Part shown: piece by piece, positions 19,218-28,135 of the stretch | Layout: the number at the start of each line of letters is the position of its first letter | Numbering within the stretch: position 1 is the first letter of the stretch | Source: a virus | Direction: 5' to 3' (one strand) | IMG/VR virus record: IMGVR_UViG_3300037475_000024 | Span: 1 to 37,884 of that record | Length of the DNA stretch: 37,884 bases | Program-made: the position numbers and the translations under genes | The notes under the pieces: generated by a model | Databases searched by the model: none | Told to the model about the DNA's origin: nothing | What the model saw: the letters and a program-made list of their open reading frames with translations, nothing else

Positions 19218-19461
19218 ATCATTAGCTTTGTTGGTATATGTTGGCTTCTCAATCATATTGGGATGGCCGCTTACGTATTTTTTCGATCTTCCGATATGGC
19301 TGAGCCTGTGCATTGCGGCATTGCTCGTTATTGCCGCCGATGCGGTCGATGGTCCGGCAAGTCCTACTTGGGCGGTCATTTCAGCGTCGCTTTCTGCCAG
19401 CATCACCGGCCGGGACACCGGCGAGACGGCCAAGCCTAAGATCATCGAGCGCCTTTTGTGA
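19189..19461 (+). CDS. Plus-strand membrane protein, second of the moron candidate pair
   Basis: The ORF begins with GTG (19189) and encodes 90 residues with at least two hydrophobic segments (RLVVLLFAKSLALLVYVGFSIILGWPLTYFF and LPIWLSLCIAALLVIAADAV). The tail is soluble. It overlaps the previous ORF by 29 nt and the 3' end of the minus-strand injection gene by 81 nt. There is no clear ribosome site. It may be expressed by coupling or frameshift from the preceding ORF. Confidence 0.4.
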   Translation: MRLVVLLFAKSLALLVYVGFSIILGWPLTYFFDLPIWLSLCIAALLVIAADAVDGPASPTWAVISASLSASITGRDTGETAKPKIIERLL

Positions 19462-21474
19462 TGCGCGCTTCTGAGCTTCAGCGGCCGCAGATTGTCCAAT
19501 TATCTCGATAGGATTCAGCGCCTCGTTTACTTTGGCTGCTGCCGCGCCTTCGTCTGCTGCACGTCGCGCCATATTGACCGCGCCTTTGGCGAGATTGCCA
19601 CCCACTGGCAGCATATTCAGGATTCGATCAAATGCGTTCAGGATTGCCGAGCTAGTACCTGATGTATTCACCGAGCCGGGAGGCGCAATCTTGAGCGTTT
19701 CGACGACGCTTTGCAGATTGCGGAGCTTATCCGCCGCTTCCTTGCCGAAGAGTACATCCAGCTTTTCCGGGCCAATGGATTTCATGGCATTCGACAAGCC
19801 GGCCGGCGATACGACGCGATTCCCAAGTTCGTCGACCTGCATATTCTTGCTGGCCTCCTGCTTCAAATAGTCCACGGTCGCCGCTCGGATATCGCGCCAA
19901 GCCTGATCTCCACCTTTGGCGCCGCCAGTCATTAGGCTGCGCCGCAGATTCAGCAGATCATCCCGAGAACCGTTGAGAACTGCTTTATTCCAAACATCTT
20001 CATAGGCAACGGCTCGATCTGTTGTGCCGGCCTTGGTTCCTAGCAATTTCGAGATCGCGCCTTGGTTCTCAAACTCTGCCGCGTATTTGGCCCGCGCTGC
20101 TCTTGCGGCCTGGTATAGATTGCCGCCCTTCCCTTCCGTGATTTGATCGATGATGCTTTTCGCTTCGCCGCCGAATCGGTCATTCGTGGCGCTCGATCCA
20201 TAGTTCTTGTTGATCAGCTTCCGAACTTCCTCCATATCATTTAGCGACAATTGCTTTGTGGCGACTAGCTGCCCACTATCATCTACAGCGGCCGCGCCCA
20301 ATCGTTGCAGCTCATCGCCTACCGTATTGATGATTGGAGCGTTTCGTGCTGATGGGTAGTTTTTGTTCACATAGTCGACGAGCGAATCAACCGAGACCGG
20401 CTCTTGCATCTGGCCTTCGCGCTTGGCTACGTCGTACAGCTCGGTAATTCTTGATTTGGCGTTCTCGGCTTTTTTTATCAGCGGATCTACAACCGATCGT
20501 CCAAGCTCCGACGGCGCTTTAAGTCGCCCGCCCGTTTGATCCACAAAGGAATCGAAATTCTCGTAGATTTGCGCGTTTTGTTTATTTGTCATTTCACGCA
20601 GCGCCGCACCCGGCCCGGTCTTCGCCGTCTCGCGCTCAAACTGGTTCTGCATGAAATCTTTGGTCAGCTGACCTTTCGTGCCTTCAATGGGCACCGGCAA
20701 TGCCTTCATTTCCGCCGCTCTAGCCAGCGCTTCCGGCGTCATTGCCTGGAAGGATGACGAGTCTTCGGCCATCTTCGTGAGCTGTTGCCGCACATCACCC
20801 GGGACTGCTTGCCAATCGACGCCGGGAAATTTCTGCTCGACGAGCGCTTGCGCCTTTGCTACCAATGGCGCATTGCCGCGTTCAACGCCGCTCGCAACGG
20901 CTTCGCTAATTGGTTCCTTTACGAATTTCTCGAAGACCGGCGATAATGCTTTCTTGCCAACGTTCGCCACCGCTGGAAGTGCGCCACCGAGACCGGCGCC
21001 AAGCGCGATCTGCTTCGCCTTCTCGGTCGCGAAATCTTCGCCGCCGCTCGTATCAACGGGTTGCAATGCGCCGGCAATGGCGCCCTGCTGCGCGCCACGC
21101 GCCAACGTATTTAGCACGCCAGCACCGACGCCCAAGCCCTTAATCGGCATTGGAACCGCAAGATTACCGACGACACGCCCTATTCCGCTTCCTTCCGGCG
21201 TTGCCTCTTGGTACTTCTGCTCTAGGTTGTTGTAGAAACCCTCATGGGTTTTCAGTGCTTCGTCGGAAACGACACCGAGCTTATTCAATCCGCGCATGAC
21301 TAGCTGCGATGCGCCAACGAATGGATCGCTCGCACCCTTGGCAACCCCAAGCGCCTCCTGAGTTGCGCGGCCATATTCCGACGCTTTCTTTTCCGGCTCC
21401 TCGATAACGAACCGACCGCCCGACCGCTTCGGCGTTTGCGCTTGCCCTTCGTCGTCTTCGATTACAAATGGCAT
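19381..21474 (-). CDS. Large internal virion / DNA-injection protein
   Basis: The 697-residue product follows two other injection-type genes. The start at 21474 overlaps the previous stop (TAATG). It opens with repeated FVIE motifs (MPFVIEDDEG, GGRFVIEEPEKK), then a glycine/alanine-rich region with hydrophobic helices (NLAVPMPIKGLGVGAGVLNTLARGAQQGAIAGALQP, QIALGAGLGGALPAVANVG). Long helical segments follow (TELYDVAKREGQ, NDMEEVRKLINKNYGS, ARAARAKYAAEFENQGAISKLLG). Such large helical proteins with amphipathic parts are the ejected channel-forming proteins of P22-type phages (gp16/gp20 role). No lysozyme-type active site is seen. Confidence 0.7.
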   Translation of the reverse strand: MPFVIEDDEGQAQTPKRSGGRFVIEEPEKKASEYGRATQEALGVAKGASDPFVGASQLVMRGLNKLGVVSDEALKTHEGFYNNLEQKYQEATPEGSGIGRVVGNLAVPMPIKGLGVGAGVLNTLARGAQQGAIAGALQPVDTSGGEDFATEKAKQIALGAGLGGALPAVANVGKKALSPVFEKFVKEPISEAVASGVERGNAPLVAKAQALVEQKFPGVDWQAVPGDVRQQLTKMAEDSSSFQAMTPEALARAAEMKALPVPIEGTKGQLTKDFMQNQFERETAKTGPGAALREMTNKQNAQIYENFDSFVDQTGGRLKAPSELGRSVVDPLIKKAENAKSRITELYDVAKREGQMQEPVSVDSLVDYVNKNYPSARNAPIINTVGDELQRLGAAAVDDSGQLVATKQLSLNDMEEVRKLINKNYGSSATNDRFGGEAKSIIDQITEGKGGNLYQAARAARAKYAAEFENQGAISKLLGTKAGTTDRAVAYEDVWNKAVLNGSRDDLLNLRRSLMTGGAKGGDQAWRDIRAATVDYLKQEASKNMQVDELGNRVVSPAGLSNAMKSIGPEKLDVLFGKEAADKLRNLQSVVETLKIAPPGSVNTSGTSSAILNAFDRILNMLPVGGNLAKGAVNMARRAADEGAAAAKVNEALNPIEIIGQSAAAEAQKRASQKALDDLRLGRLAGVPAGDAGRKRR

Positions 21475-22652
21475 TATGGCGCCCTCACCCAATCCCTACC
21501 GTTGGACATCCAGCGAGTTCCGGTTTCTGTGTCGCGAGCGATCTTGCCGTTGTACTGGCGCGGATCAGGCAATGAGTTATGCGTTGGCGCGGCCTGTCCG
21601 CTTGACCGCGGAATGTTTTCGCCACCAGGACCGGCTTGAATTGTCAAAGCATGGATAGCGGTTTCGCGATTCGCCTGCTTTTGCGCCTGCACTTGAGGAG
21701 AATCACCAGGCTGAGCAAAGTATTGCTTGCGAGCCTTATCAAATTCAGCCGGCGAAATCGAGGCACCAGATTCTTTGCGCAATACAGCATTCACAAAATC
21801 ACTTTGAGCTTGCTCAACCTGCTGCTGTTCAGGACTCGCAACAAGCGAGTTTGCGGCCATTCCTAAAGCGCCGCCCACGAGCGGCAATGATTCGACACCC
21901 TGCTTTATGAGGCTGCCAGTAAATACGCCTTTGGCGGCAAGATCATCAATAATTTTCGCTGACTCGGCTGCACGCATCCCAAATGCCGTTGCATTGCCTT
22001 GCGATTCGGTAAGCGCTTTTGGCTCTTTCGCTTTGTAAGCAGACTTGATTCCCTCCAATTGCGCCATCACGCGAGGATCGGCATTCCCGCCCGGAATCGC
22101 CTCAAGGTTACCGTCCTGTGTCCAGCGATAACCCTGCGGAGCCGCGACACCGGTGCCGCCAGTGCGATCAAGCAACGCTTGCTGCTTCTGCTCCTCCTTC
22201 GAGGCCTTGATAAGATTGATGCCGGTAGATGGATCGTATGGAAGCAGTGCGCGGCCAAGCTCCGCCGTGCTCACATCTCCGCCGTTCGCCATCAAGTCCT
22301 TCAATACATTCCGCGCCTCGCCTTGTCGCTGCACTTGCGCAAGCTGCGCCATCTCTTGCGGAGCGCGAGCGCTTGATTGCCGCATATCGGCCATAGATTG
22401 GGATAGGCTAGCCGCGCTTTGGGCTTGCATATTCGCCAGCGATTGATCCTCTTGTGCCTGCGCCGCCTGGTCCGCCTGATCTTCTCGAAATTGCATTTCC
22501 TTCGCGAATTGCGCTTGCTGTTGCGACAGCCTTTGCTGATCGAGATCAGATCCCGCTCGCGATGCGCGCATTGCTTCGAGCATCCGCAAGTAGTTGGTAT
22601 TCGCGTCGCGCTGCTCGTTGTAGCCGGCAAGCAGTCCAGTTAGTGAAGCCAT
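21474..22652 (-). CDS. DNA-injection / internal virion protein
   Basis: The 392-residue product has a glutamine-rich coiled coil at about 20-110 (RLSQQQAQFAKEMQFREDQADQAAQAQEDQ). A conserved block near 285-345 follows (DFVNAVLRKESGASISPAEFDKARKQYF, then QPGDSPQVQAQKQANRETAIHAL), which recurs in many phage virion injection proteins and putative internal peptidoglycan-degrading proteins. The end is polar. It overlaps the next gene as TAATG. No catalytic Glu of a transglycosylase can be assigned. Confidence 0.72.
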   Translation of the reverse strand: MASLTGLLAGYNEQRDANTNYLRMLEAMRASRAGSDLDQQRLSQQQAQFAKEMQFREDQADQAAQAQEDQSLANMQAQSAASLSQSMADMRQSSARAPQEMAQLAQVQRQGEARNVLKDLMANGGDVSTAELGRALLPYDPSTGINLIKASKEEQKQQALLDRTGGTGVAAPQGYRWTQDGNLEAIPGGNADPRVMAQLEGIKSAYKAKEPKALTESQGNATAFGMRAAESAKIIDDLAAKGVFTGSLIKQGVESLPLVGGALGMAANSLVASPEQQQVEQAQSDFVNAVLRKESGASISPAEFDKARKQYFAQPGDSPQVQAQKQANRETAIHALTIQAGPGGENIPRSSGQAAPTHNSLPDPRQYNGKIARDTETGTRWMSNGRDWVRAP

Positions 22653-22667
22653 ATTCGTCTCCCCGTC

Positions 22668-23387
22668 TTAGGAATGACCCTGATAAAGCGGCTTGCCTTG
22701 GTAATACCCTATTTGCTGCCCTGTGCTGCCCATTGGAGCGCCGAAACTGGCACCTAGTATCTGATTCGAAACAGGCGAAGGCGGCTGCTGCGCGGCAAGA
22801 CCGGCCATGCCACCGCCCAGGCTCGCAAGTGCATTGTTTCGCCAGTCGTAGAGCTGGCCAGTTAGCGCACCGGCCGCAGATGGTGAACCAGTCGTTGCGC
22901 CGGTCAGCGGAACTAGACGGTTATACTGATTCTGAAACTCCTGGCTAGCCATGCCCTGGCCGTAGTCTTGGAGCGCCTGCAGCACATTGCCCGAACCGAG
23001 CATTCCCTTGGCTGCCGCGCTGCGCTCAAGCGCCTGCTGTCCGCCCTCGAATCGCGCCTTATAGCTCGGATCATTCGCAGAGAAATTTCCTTGCATGAGC
23101 TGCGCAAGCTGATTCTGATATTGCGCTCGCTGTGGCGCGAATGGATCGGCAGCAGCAACCGCCTGTTGGTTGATCTGCTGCATGCCTGGCATGCCAGCCA
23201 AATCTTTATTCGCCTGATCGACGGCCAATTGACTGACTGCAGCAGGAGGCGCGGCGGCAGCCGCATCGGGTTGCGCCTTCGCATTCGTCGGGCTTGCTAA
23301 TTCACCTCGTGCGTTATAAGTCGGGACCGGCGAATCAAATCTCCCGCTCGCTATGTTGAACCAACTAGTAATTGATCCGGTGCTCAT
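22668..23387 (-). CDS. P22 gp7-like DNA transfer protein
   Basis: The 239-residue product carries DPSYKARFEGGQQALERSAAAKGMLGSGNVLQALQDYGQGMASQEFQNQYNRL (about 107-160, quoted in parts), the conserved block of gp7-like injection proteins of short-tailed phages. A proline/alanine-rich N-terminal part may be removed on maturation as in P22 gp7. The C-terminus is glycine-rich. It would be packed in the capsid and ejected with DNA. Confidence 0.78.
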   Translation of the reverse strand: MSTGSITSWFNIASGRFDSPVPTYNARGELASPTNAKAQPDAAAAAPPAAVSQLAVDQANKDLAGMPGMQQINQQAVAAADPFAPQRAQYQNQLAQLMQGNFSANDPSYKARFEGGQQALERSAAAKGMLGSGNVLQALQDYGQGMASQEFQNQYNRLVPLTGATTGSPSAAGALTGQLYDWRNNALASLGGGMAGLAAQQPPSPVSNQILGASFGAPMGSTGQQIGYYQGKPLYQGHS

Positions 23388-23397
23388 TATTTCCTCC

Positions 23398-23727
23398 TCA
23401 TAATCGTCTAGCTAACACGCACAAGATTGCGGCCATCGTGCTTAACAATGATTTCGCGTCGGCCAAAGTGTTGACGTTCGCCGAGACCCAAGCGCGGGCC
23501 TGTGCCGGCGTCATGGCCTTCAGTGCAACGATAGCGCCGTCAGTCTTGGCGGCTGCGACATCAATCTCTTCCTGTGCTAATGGCGGCGGAGGATCTTGCG
23601 GATCTGGTGTATTGCCGGCCGCCAGCCAATTCTGATATTCAAGCCAAAGAACGTTTTTCAGATCGTTCTGGATGAACGTCCTACCATCTCGAACAACCCC
23701 ATAGGCCATTAACTTATAGGCTGCCAT
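23398..23727 (-). CDS. Tail-fibre accessory / assembly-like protein
   Basis: The 109-residue product begins MAAYKLMAYGVVRDGRTFIQNDLKNVLWLEYQNWLAAGNTPDPQDPPPP, the layout of small tail-fibre-associated or assembly proteins in which a W-x(3)-GNTPDP hinge precedes a helical half. It directly follows the fibre gene (start overlaps the fibre stop). It is likely to be a chaperone or tip protein; this is by context. Confidence 0.65.
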   Translation of the reverse strand: MAAYKLMAYGVVRDGRTFIQNDLKNVLWLEYQNWLAAGNTPDPQDPPPPLAQEEIDVAAAKTDGAIVALKAMTPAQARAWVSANVNTLADAKSLLSTMAAILCVLARRL

Positions 23728-25283
23728 TACAGTCGCGCATCCATATCAATAGTTCCATTTGTCGCGTTGGGCGTCATAAACGCCGCACGATTGGCGGTAA
23801 CAACGTTATTGTTGACATTTATATTCACTGTATCCGTAGCCGTCAGCGTGCTCGCCACCGTCGTCCATGCCACTTGCACAGTTCCATCGTTTACGCTCCA
23901 ACTCGTTGGATTGTTCACAGTAATCGCCGGGGCGACGCGCATCGGAACCGGAAGATACATGATCAATTCGCTCGCCGTTGTTGTGTTGGTTCTCGCAGCG
24001 CCATATCGAGCCGATGTATTGCCGCCGATACGTTTAAAATACCTGCTGCATTTATTAAACTCAGTCGCAAAATCAGGCTCAATAAACGTTGTTGCCCCTG
24101 CGCCGTCTTCAAGCTTCATGCGCCCTATATCGAGCGTTACGTTCTGCGCTGCCGTTCCCTCGGTCCATACCATTACAACAAGGTTCGTGAGAGAAGATCC
24201 ACAGGTTCCAGTCAATACCGTAACATCAGTCCAGGTAGCTGCCGATGGCGTAATGCTGCCAACCGCCGTAATCGTAAGATTAGACCCAAGAAAGAAATTG
24301 CCGGCCGTGTAAGTGCTGGACGTCCAATCATTTACTACATCTGACGTAACAGTGTCGCCCGTTCCTGTCCATTCCAAAATTGCGTAACGCACCGCCTGGG
24401 AATTGCTGATTCGAACCCTGAATGACAGCGCCTCTGATTTTCCTCTGCTGTCCCGGCAATTCGCAGTCTCGATAATCTGCGCCAAGCCCATTCGTTGGGC
24501 CGATGCTTGGTTTTGGGTCAGGCGGATATTAAACGGCGTTCCATTTTCCTGATTGGTCTGCTGGGTTATTTGAATCGAAGCGGTTTGCGTCAGAACATAC
24601 CAAGCGTCTAAACAATAGTTATCATCCGACACAGATGTTGCAGAACTGAATCCTATTTGATCAACCTGAAACCCTGGATTGACAAGCCTATTCGCTCCGA
24701 GAATCGACGCCGGCAAATCGGCTCCTACGAGCGCCCTAAATGCTGGCGTAGCAGCAGAGCCAGACGATGGGCCAGCCAACACAATATTGGCATTCTGATT
24801 GTCCATCGAAAGCGCTAGCGTGCCTGAGGTCGTCACAGGCGAGCCGCTAACATCGAAGATGCCTGTAGGCGTGGCAGTTAGTGCAACGCTGGTTACTGAA
24901 CCGCCAGGCGTTTTAATGGCGCCTGCCGCAGTAATTACTTGCCATCCAGCTGCGTGCGTATAGAACAGCGTTTCGAGTGTGGCCAGCGTTATTGTCGTGA
25001 TGATGCTATCAGTACCGCTGACGTCTATTTTTACTGTAACAGTGACGCTCGCGCTGTCGCGGTTGAAAATCGACAGATAATCGACATCCCTAATGGTCGA
25101 CGCTGCAGGCGCCGCAAGAATATCAACGTCGGTCGCGCTATTCAGCGCTGTGCGTTGTACCCCGCCACTGTAACCGCTCGCCGTTTGATCGGAGTAGCAA
25201 ACGATGGCCTGCGGCTGCGTAGCCGATACGGCGCCGCCTAGGACGGCTTGAAGCTTCTCAGTAGTGGCGGCGAGCCTTAGCAT
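23727..25283 (-). CDS. Tail fibre / receptor-binding protein
   Basis: The 518-residue beta-rich product has an N-terminal domain with AIVCYSDQTASGYSGGVQRTALNS. A fibre spacer GPSSGSAATPAFRALVGADLP (about 171-191) follows, which is a known repeat of phage tail fibres. The C-terminal domain (NPGFQVDQIGF ... CLDAWYVL ... EFNKCSRYFKRIGG) resembles carbohydrate-binding jelly rolls at fibre tips. It probably recognises a surface polysaccharide. It lies between the tail hub genes and the fibre accessory gene. Confidence 0.8.
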   Translation of the reverse strand: MLRLAATTEKLQAVLGGAVSATQPQAIVCYSDQTASGYSGGVQRTALNSATDVDILAAPAASTIRDVDYLSIFNRDSASVTVTVKIDVSGTDSIITTITLATLETLFYTHAAGWQVITAAGAIKTPGGSVTSVALTATPTGIFDVSGSPVTTSGTLALSMDNQNANIVLAGPSSGSAATPAFRALVGADLPASILGANRLVNPGFQVDQIGFSSATSVSDDNYCLDAWYVLTQTASIQITQQTNQENGTPFNIRLTQNQASAQRMGLAQIIETANCRDSRGKSEALSFRVRISNSQAVRYAILEWTGTGDTVTSDVVNDWTSSTYTAGNFFLGSNLTITAVGSITPSAATWTDVTVLTGTCGSSLTNLVVMVWTEGTAAQNVTLDIGRMKLEDGAGATTFIEPDFATEFNKCSRYFKRIGGNTSARYGAARTNTTTASELIMYLPVPMRVAPAITVNNPTSWSVNDGTVQVAWTTVASTLTATDTVNINVNNNVVTANRAAFMTPNATNGTIDMDARL

Positions 25284-25585
25284 TAGCCGTGCCTCGCCGC
25301 AAACGCCAGTACATCGCCTAGCTGCATTTGCTTGACCGTGATCGTGATAACGCCAGGCGCATTCGCAATAGTGATGCCGTTGCCTTCAGTCAGCGTTTTA
25401 TATTCGTTCGCCGTGCCGCCCGCATTCATGCCAAGAATCTGATTCGCGGTTCCCAGGGGAGGAAGATAATCGACCAGCTCCGCCTGCAGCCGATTGAGCC
25501 ACTTATGGAATATGGAAGTCGGCTTATTGCCAACAACGTAATCCTGCGTTGGATGAGGCGGAGGCGTAATTCCATTCGTAGCCAT
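25283..25585 (-). CDS. Small tail protein, fibre-adapter candidate
   Basis: The product has 100 residues from the ATG at 25585, which overlaps the previous stop as TAATG. It contains TSIFHKWLNRLQAELVDYLPPLGTANQILGMNAGGTANEYKTLTEGNGITIANAPGVITITV (quoted in parts), the GTANQILGMN-type repeat common in fibre shafts. It is probably an adapter or shaft piece between the gp10-like hub and the fibre. Confidence 0.65.
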   Translation of the reverse strand: MATNGITPPPHPTQDYVVGNKPTSIFHKWLNRLQAELVDYLPPLGTANQILGMNAGGTANEYKTLTEGNGITIANAPGVITITVKQMQLGDVLAFAARHG

Positions 25586-28134
25586 TAGCGCCCCCACCCA
25601 TCGATATCAGGCTCTAGCGCTGTGATACGAAACTGCGTATTCATCGTATGCCGTATTTCCCACGCTCGCCGTTCTGCAGACCCCAATTGCGTCAAGCGCG
25701 GACGTTTTTTGGAGAGATCGACCAAGCGGTATTTGCCGAATGTCGCATAGTCATCATTGGTGTATCGCACGACACATTTGCTGCTCACATTGTCGCCAAC
25801 TATCGCGAGCGAATTATAGGTTTTCGGGTTGATGGTGCCGAGGTCTTCGCGCTCGGTCCGAATGTGCATGTCGATTGGCGCCCCGTTGTCCTGTGCCAAT
25901 GTTGTGTCGAGTTTGTATACGTCGCCCGTTGCCTCATCCAGAACCAAATCGATGTTTGTTCCACGCGCATAGTAGGCCCCTGGAAAGTAGCTCGACGTGT
26001 AGAAGGTTGCGGTAACAGACCCGGTGATTGAACCGCTGACCGCTGAATCTGGCACATAACTGAATTGCGTTGCCGCATGCGCTGAAGTGTCGTAGCGCAG
26101 ATTGAAGGAACCATTTGCAGCGCTCGGCGTCGCGCCGGTTATTACTACGTGGTCGCCATCCGCCGCGCCGTGCGCCAGTGGCATGGCGACTAATATTGAG
26201 CCATCGGTTTGCACGGCAATCGTGCTGACCGTTGCCGCCGGTTGCGCTGATAATTTCGTTGCAGTGAACCATTGTTTGGTCGTGTCGTCGTAGACGAGCG
26301 TCTTCAGCGATGTTTTCAGCGTCAGAAAATAAAACACATGGCCATTCAAGCGGACGACAAAGGCATAAATCGTATCGAGATCATCGCCATCAAGAACGCG
26401 GTCAATGAACGGCGTTGAGACTACGCTAGGGGTAGTGCCCTCGAACTTCATAATCGAGCGCCCCTTCTGCTTATGCTGGCTCATGAAGAAAATCGTATTG
26501 TCTGAATAGGCAATACTGAAGGCGGAGGCGCAGCCGACTTCCAGAAGGGCATTAGGCATCTTGGCCAACGGCGAGCCTGTCGGGTTCGCTGCGTCATAGA
26601 AAAACTCGATACTCGAATCTTTGAATGCAATGATGTTGTCTAGCTGTCTCGCGATGGCGACGCCTGCATCTGCCTCAGCATTTGCGCTGATAAAATTGAG
26701 AGCGCTCCAAGCCAATGGCGTTAGCAAATCGCTGCCATAGATAACGCCCTTCGCATCCATTACATAAATGGTGCCGTCGAGATAGGCCACACCATAAACC
26801 GTCGTCGCCGGATAATCCGAATCCGTGACTTTCGTTATTGCGGTGCCATCGTAGACCCAGGCGTCTTTCGTCGATTTAATGAAGGCCTTAGTTGGCTCTG
26901 AACCGTTCGCGGGAATGAGCGCCGCCTGCATGGGAAGACAATTCTGCGTAGGCGAGGTAAGGGTAGCGTTCGTAGCGCTGCCTGGCGTGGATTTATGCAA
27001 CGATGATACCGCGACGGTATTTGATCCAGATCTTCCGAGGCCTGGGCCAAGATACATCAAATCCGCATGAACGCAGCAACTTGCGCCATACCGTGCGGTC
27101 CATCCTGCCGCACCGGTGACGGATGTCCATGTAATACCATCCGTTGATTTGTAAACATCATCCTCGACCGACGTTAAGCCAAGATTAGTACCGCCCCCGG
27201 CAATCCAAAGGAAGTCGTCATACACCCATCCCTGTGCGAATTGTCTTGCAGAGAAGGCGGCCGATGCGGTGATTTGCGTCCAAGCCGCCCCGTTATTCAC
27301 CGACCGCCATACGTCATTGACTACCGAGACGCCGCCATCCCAACCCGCAGCCAAGTACAGTACGCCCGCCATACTATAGAACGTGCTACGAGTCCTCGTG
27401 CCAAGGCCAGCGATGCCACCATTAACCGACGTCCATGTAATCCCATCTGGCGATGAGAAAATCGTCATCGTCGAATTGAATACACCCAGGAATGCATAGA
27501 GCAAATTGTTATGAATAATCAGCCCCTGCCCGGTTCGTGTCGAGCCGCTGCTAAGATCGGCCGTATTCTGCACCCATGACACACCATCGGCCGACGACCA
27601 GACGGCATTCGTATTCAGTAAGACATAGATGCGGCCATTGAAAGAAACCGCGGCCTGCGAGGCAATCAGCAGGCTCCCGGCAAATGGCGCAGTCGTTAGA
27701 ATCGTTGTCCAGCTCGTGCCGTTGTCCGTCGATTGATAGACTGAAATATTGGTGTCTGCATTGTTCTTGCCGCCGATGTGATACAGCGTGCCGCTGTGGG
27801 ACACCAGGTAGCCCGGCTTCGTCGTGCCTGCGACATCGTTCGCCGTCGGCTTAGGCGGCGCCGTCAATCCCGACCAGCTGGCGCCATTCGACACCGGCTG
27901 AAAGTTGATCATCAGTGTGTCGTTCTTGAAGAATACCGCGCCGCCGTTGTATGTGATTGAGCCTTGCGCACATCCAACGCCTGTCGCCGCTTGTAATGAA
28001 TAACCCGGCCGCTTCACGACTGCAACGCCGTATTCGTTCGTTTCCGAATAGCAATTCGTGAGGCGCCCATCCTTGGCTGCCGTCGCATCTCGCGGCACTA
28101 GCGGAATCGTCGGCGATCTGCGCTGGGCCGTCAT
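25585..28134 (-). CDS. P22 gp10-like packaged-DNA stabilisation protein enlarged by a second beta-propeller block
   Basis: The 849-residue product has the gp10 start (PTIPLVPRDATAAKDGRLTNCYSE, then VKRPGYSLQ) and a gp10-like core at about 425-640 (DAWVYDGTAITKV, AYLDGTIYVMDAKGVIYGSDLLTPLAW, DNIIAFKDSSIEFFYDA). Between them (about 100-400) lie six or more BNR/Kelch-like repeats with S-DG/NG-SW (QSTDNGTSW, SSADGVSW, SSPDGITW, SVNNGAAW, KSTDGITW). P22 gp10 has about 470 residues, so this copy is nearly twice as long. It would plug the portal channel after packaging and connect to the tail; the extra block could bind glycans or add to the hub. Confidence 0.75.
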   Translation of the reverse strand: MTAQRRSPTIPLVPRDATAAKDGRLTNCYSETNEYGVAVVKRPGYSLQAATGVGCAQGSITYNGGAVFFKNDTLMINFQPVSNGASWSGLTAPPKPTANDVAGTTKPGYLVSHSGTLYHIGGKNNADTNISVYQSTDNGTSWTTILTTAPFAGSLLIASQAAVSFNGRIYVLLNTNAVWSSADGVSWVQNTADLSSGSTRTGQGLIIHNNLLYAFLGVFNSTMTIFSSPDGITWTSVNGGIAGLGTRTRSTFYSMAGVLYLAAGWDGGVSVVNDVWRSVNNGAAWTQITASAAFSARQFAQGWVYDDFLWIAGGGTNLGLTSVEDDVYKSTDGITWTSVTGAAGWTARYGASCCVHADLMYLGPGLGRSGSNTVAVSSLHKSTPGSATNATLTSPTQNCLPMQAALIPANGSEPTKAFIKSTKDAWVYDGTAITKVTDSDYPATTVYGVAYLDGTIYVMDAKGVIYGSDLLTPLAWSALNFISANAEADAGVAIARQLDNIIAFKDSSIEFFYDAANPTGSPLAKMPNALLEVGCASAFSIAYSDNTIFFMSQHKQKGRSIMKFEGTTPSVVSTPFIDRVLDGDDLDTIYAFVVRLNGHVFYFLTLKTSLKTLVYDDTTKQWFTATKLSAQPAATVSTIAVQTDGSILVAMPLAHGAADGDHVVITGATPSAANGSFNLRYDTSAHAATQFSYVPDSAVSGSITGSVTATFYTSSYFPGAYYARGTNIDLVLDEATGDVYKLDTTLAQDNGAPIDMHIRTEREDLGTINPKTYNSLAIVGDNVSSKCVVRYTNDDYATFGKYRLVDLSKKRPRLTQLGSAERRAWEIRHTMNTQFRITALEPDIDGWGR

Positions 28135-28135
28135 A

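Noticed and set aside
20678-21235. 185-codon plus-strand ORF opposite the injection gene
   Set aside because: Antisense shadow; proline, serine and alanine bias mirrors the minus-strand codons.
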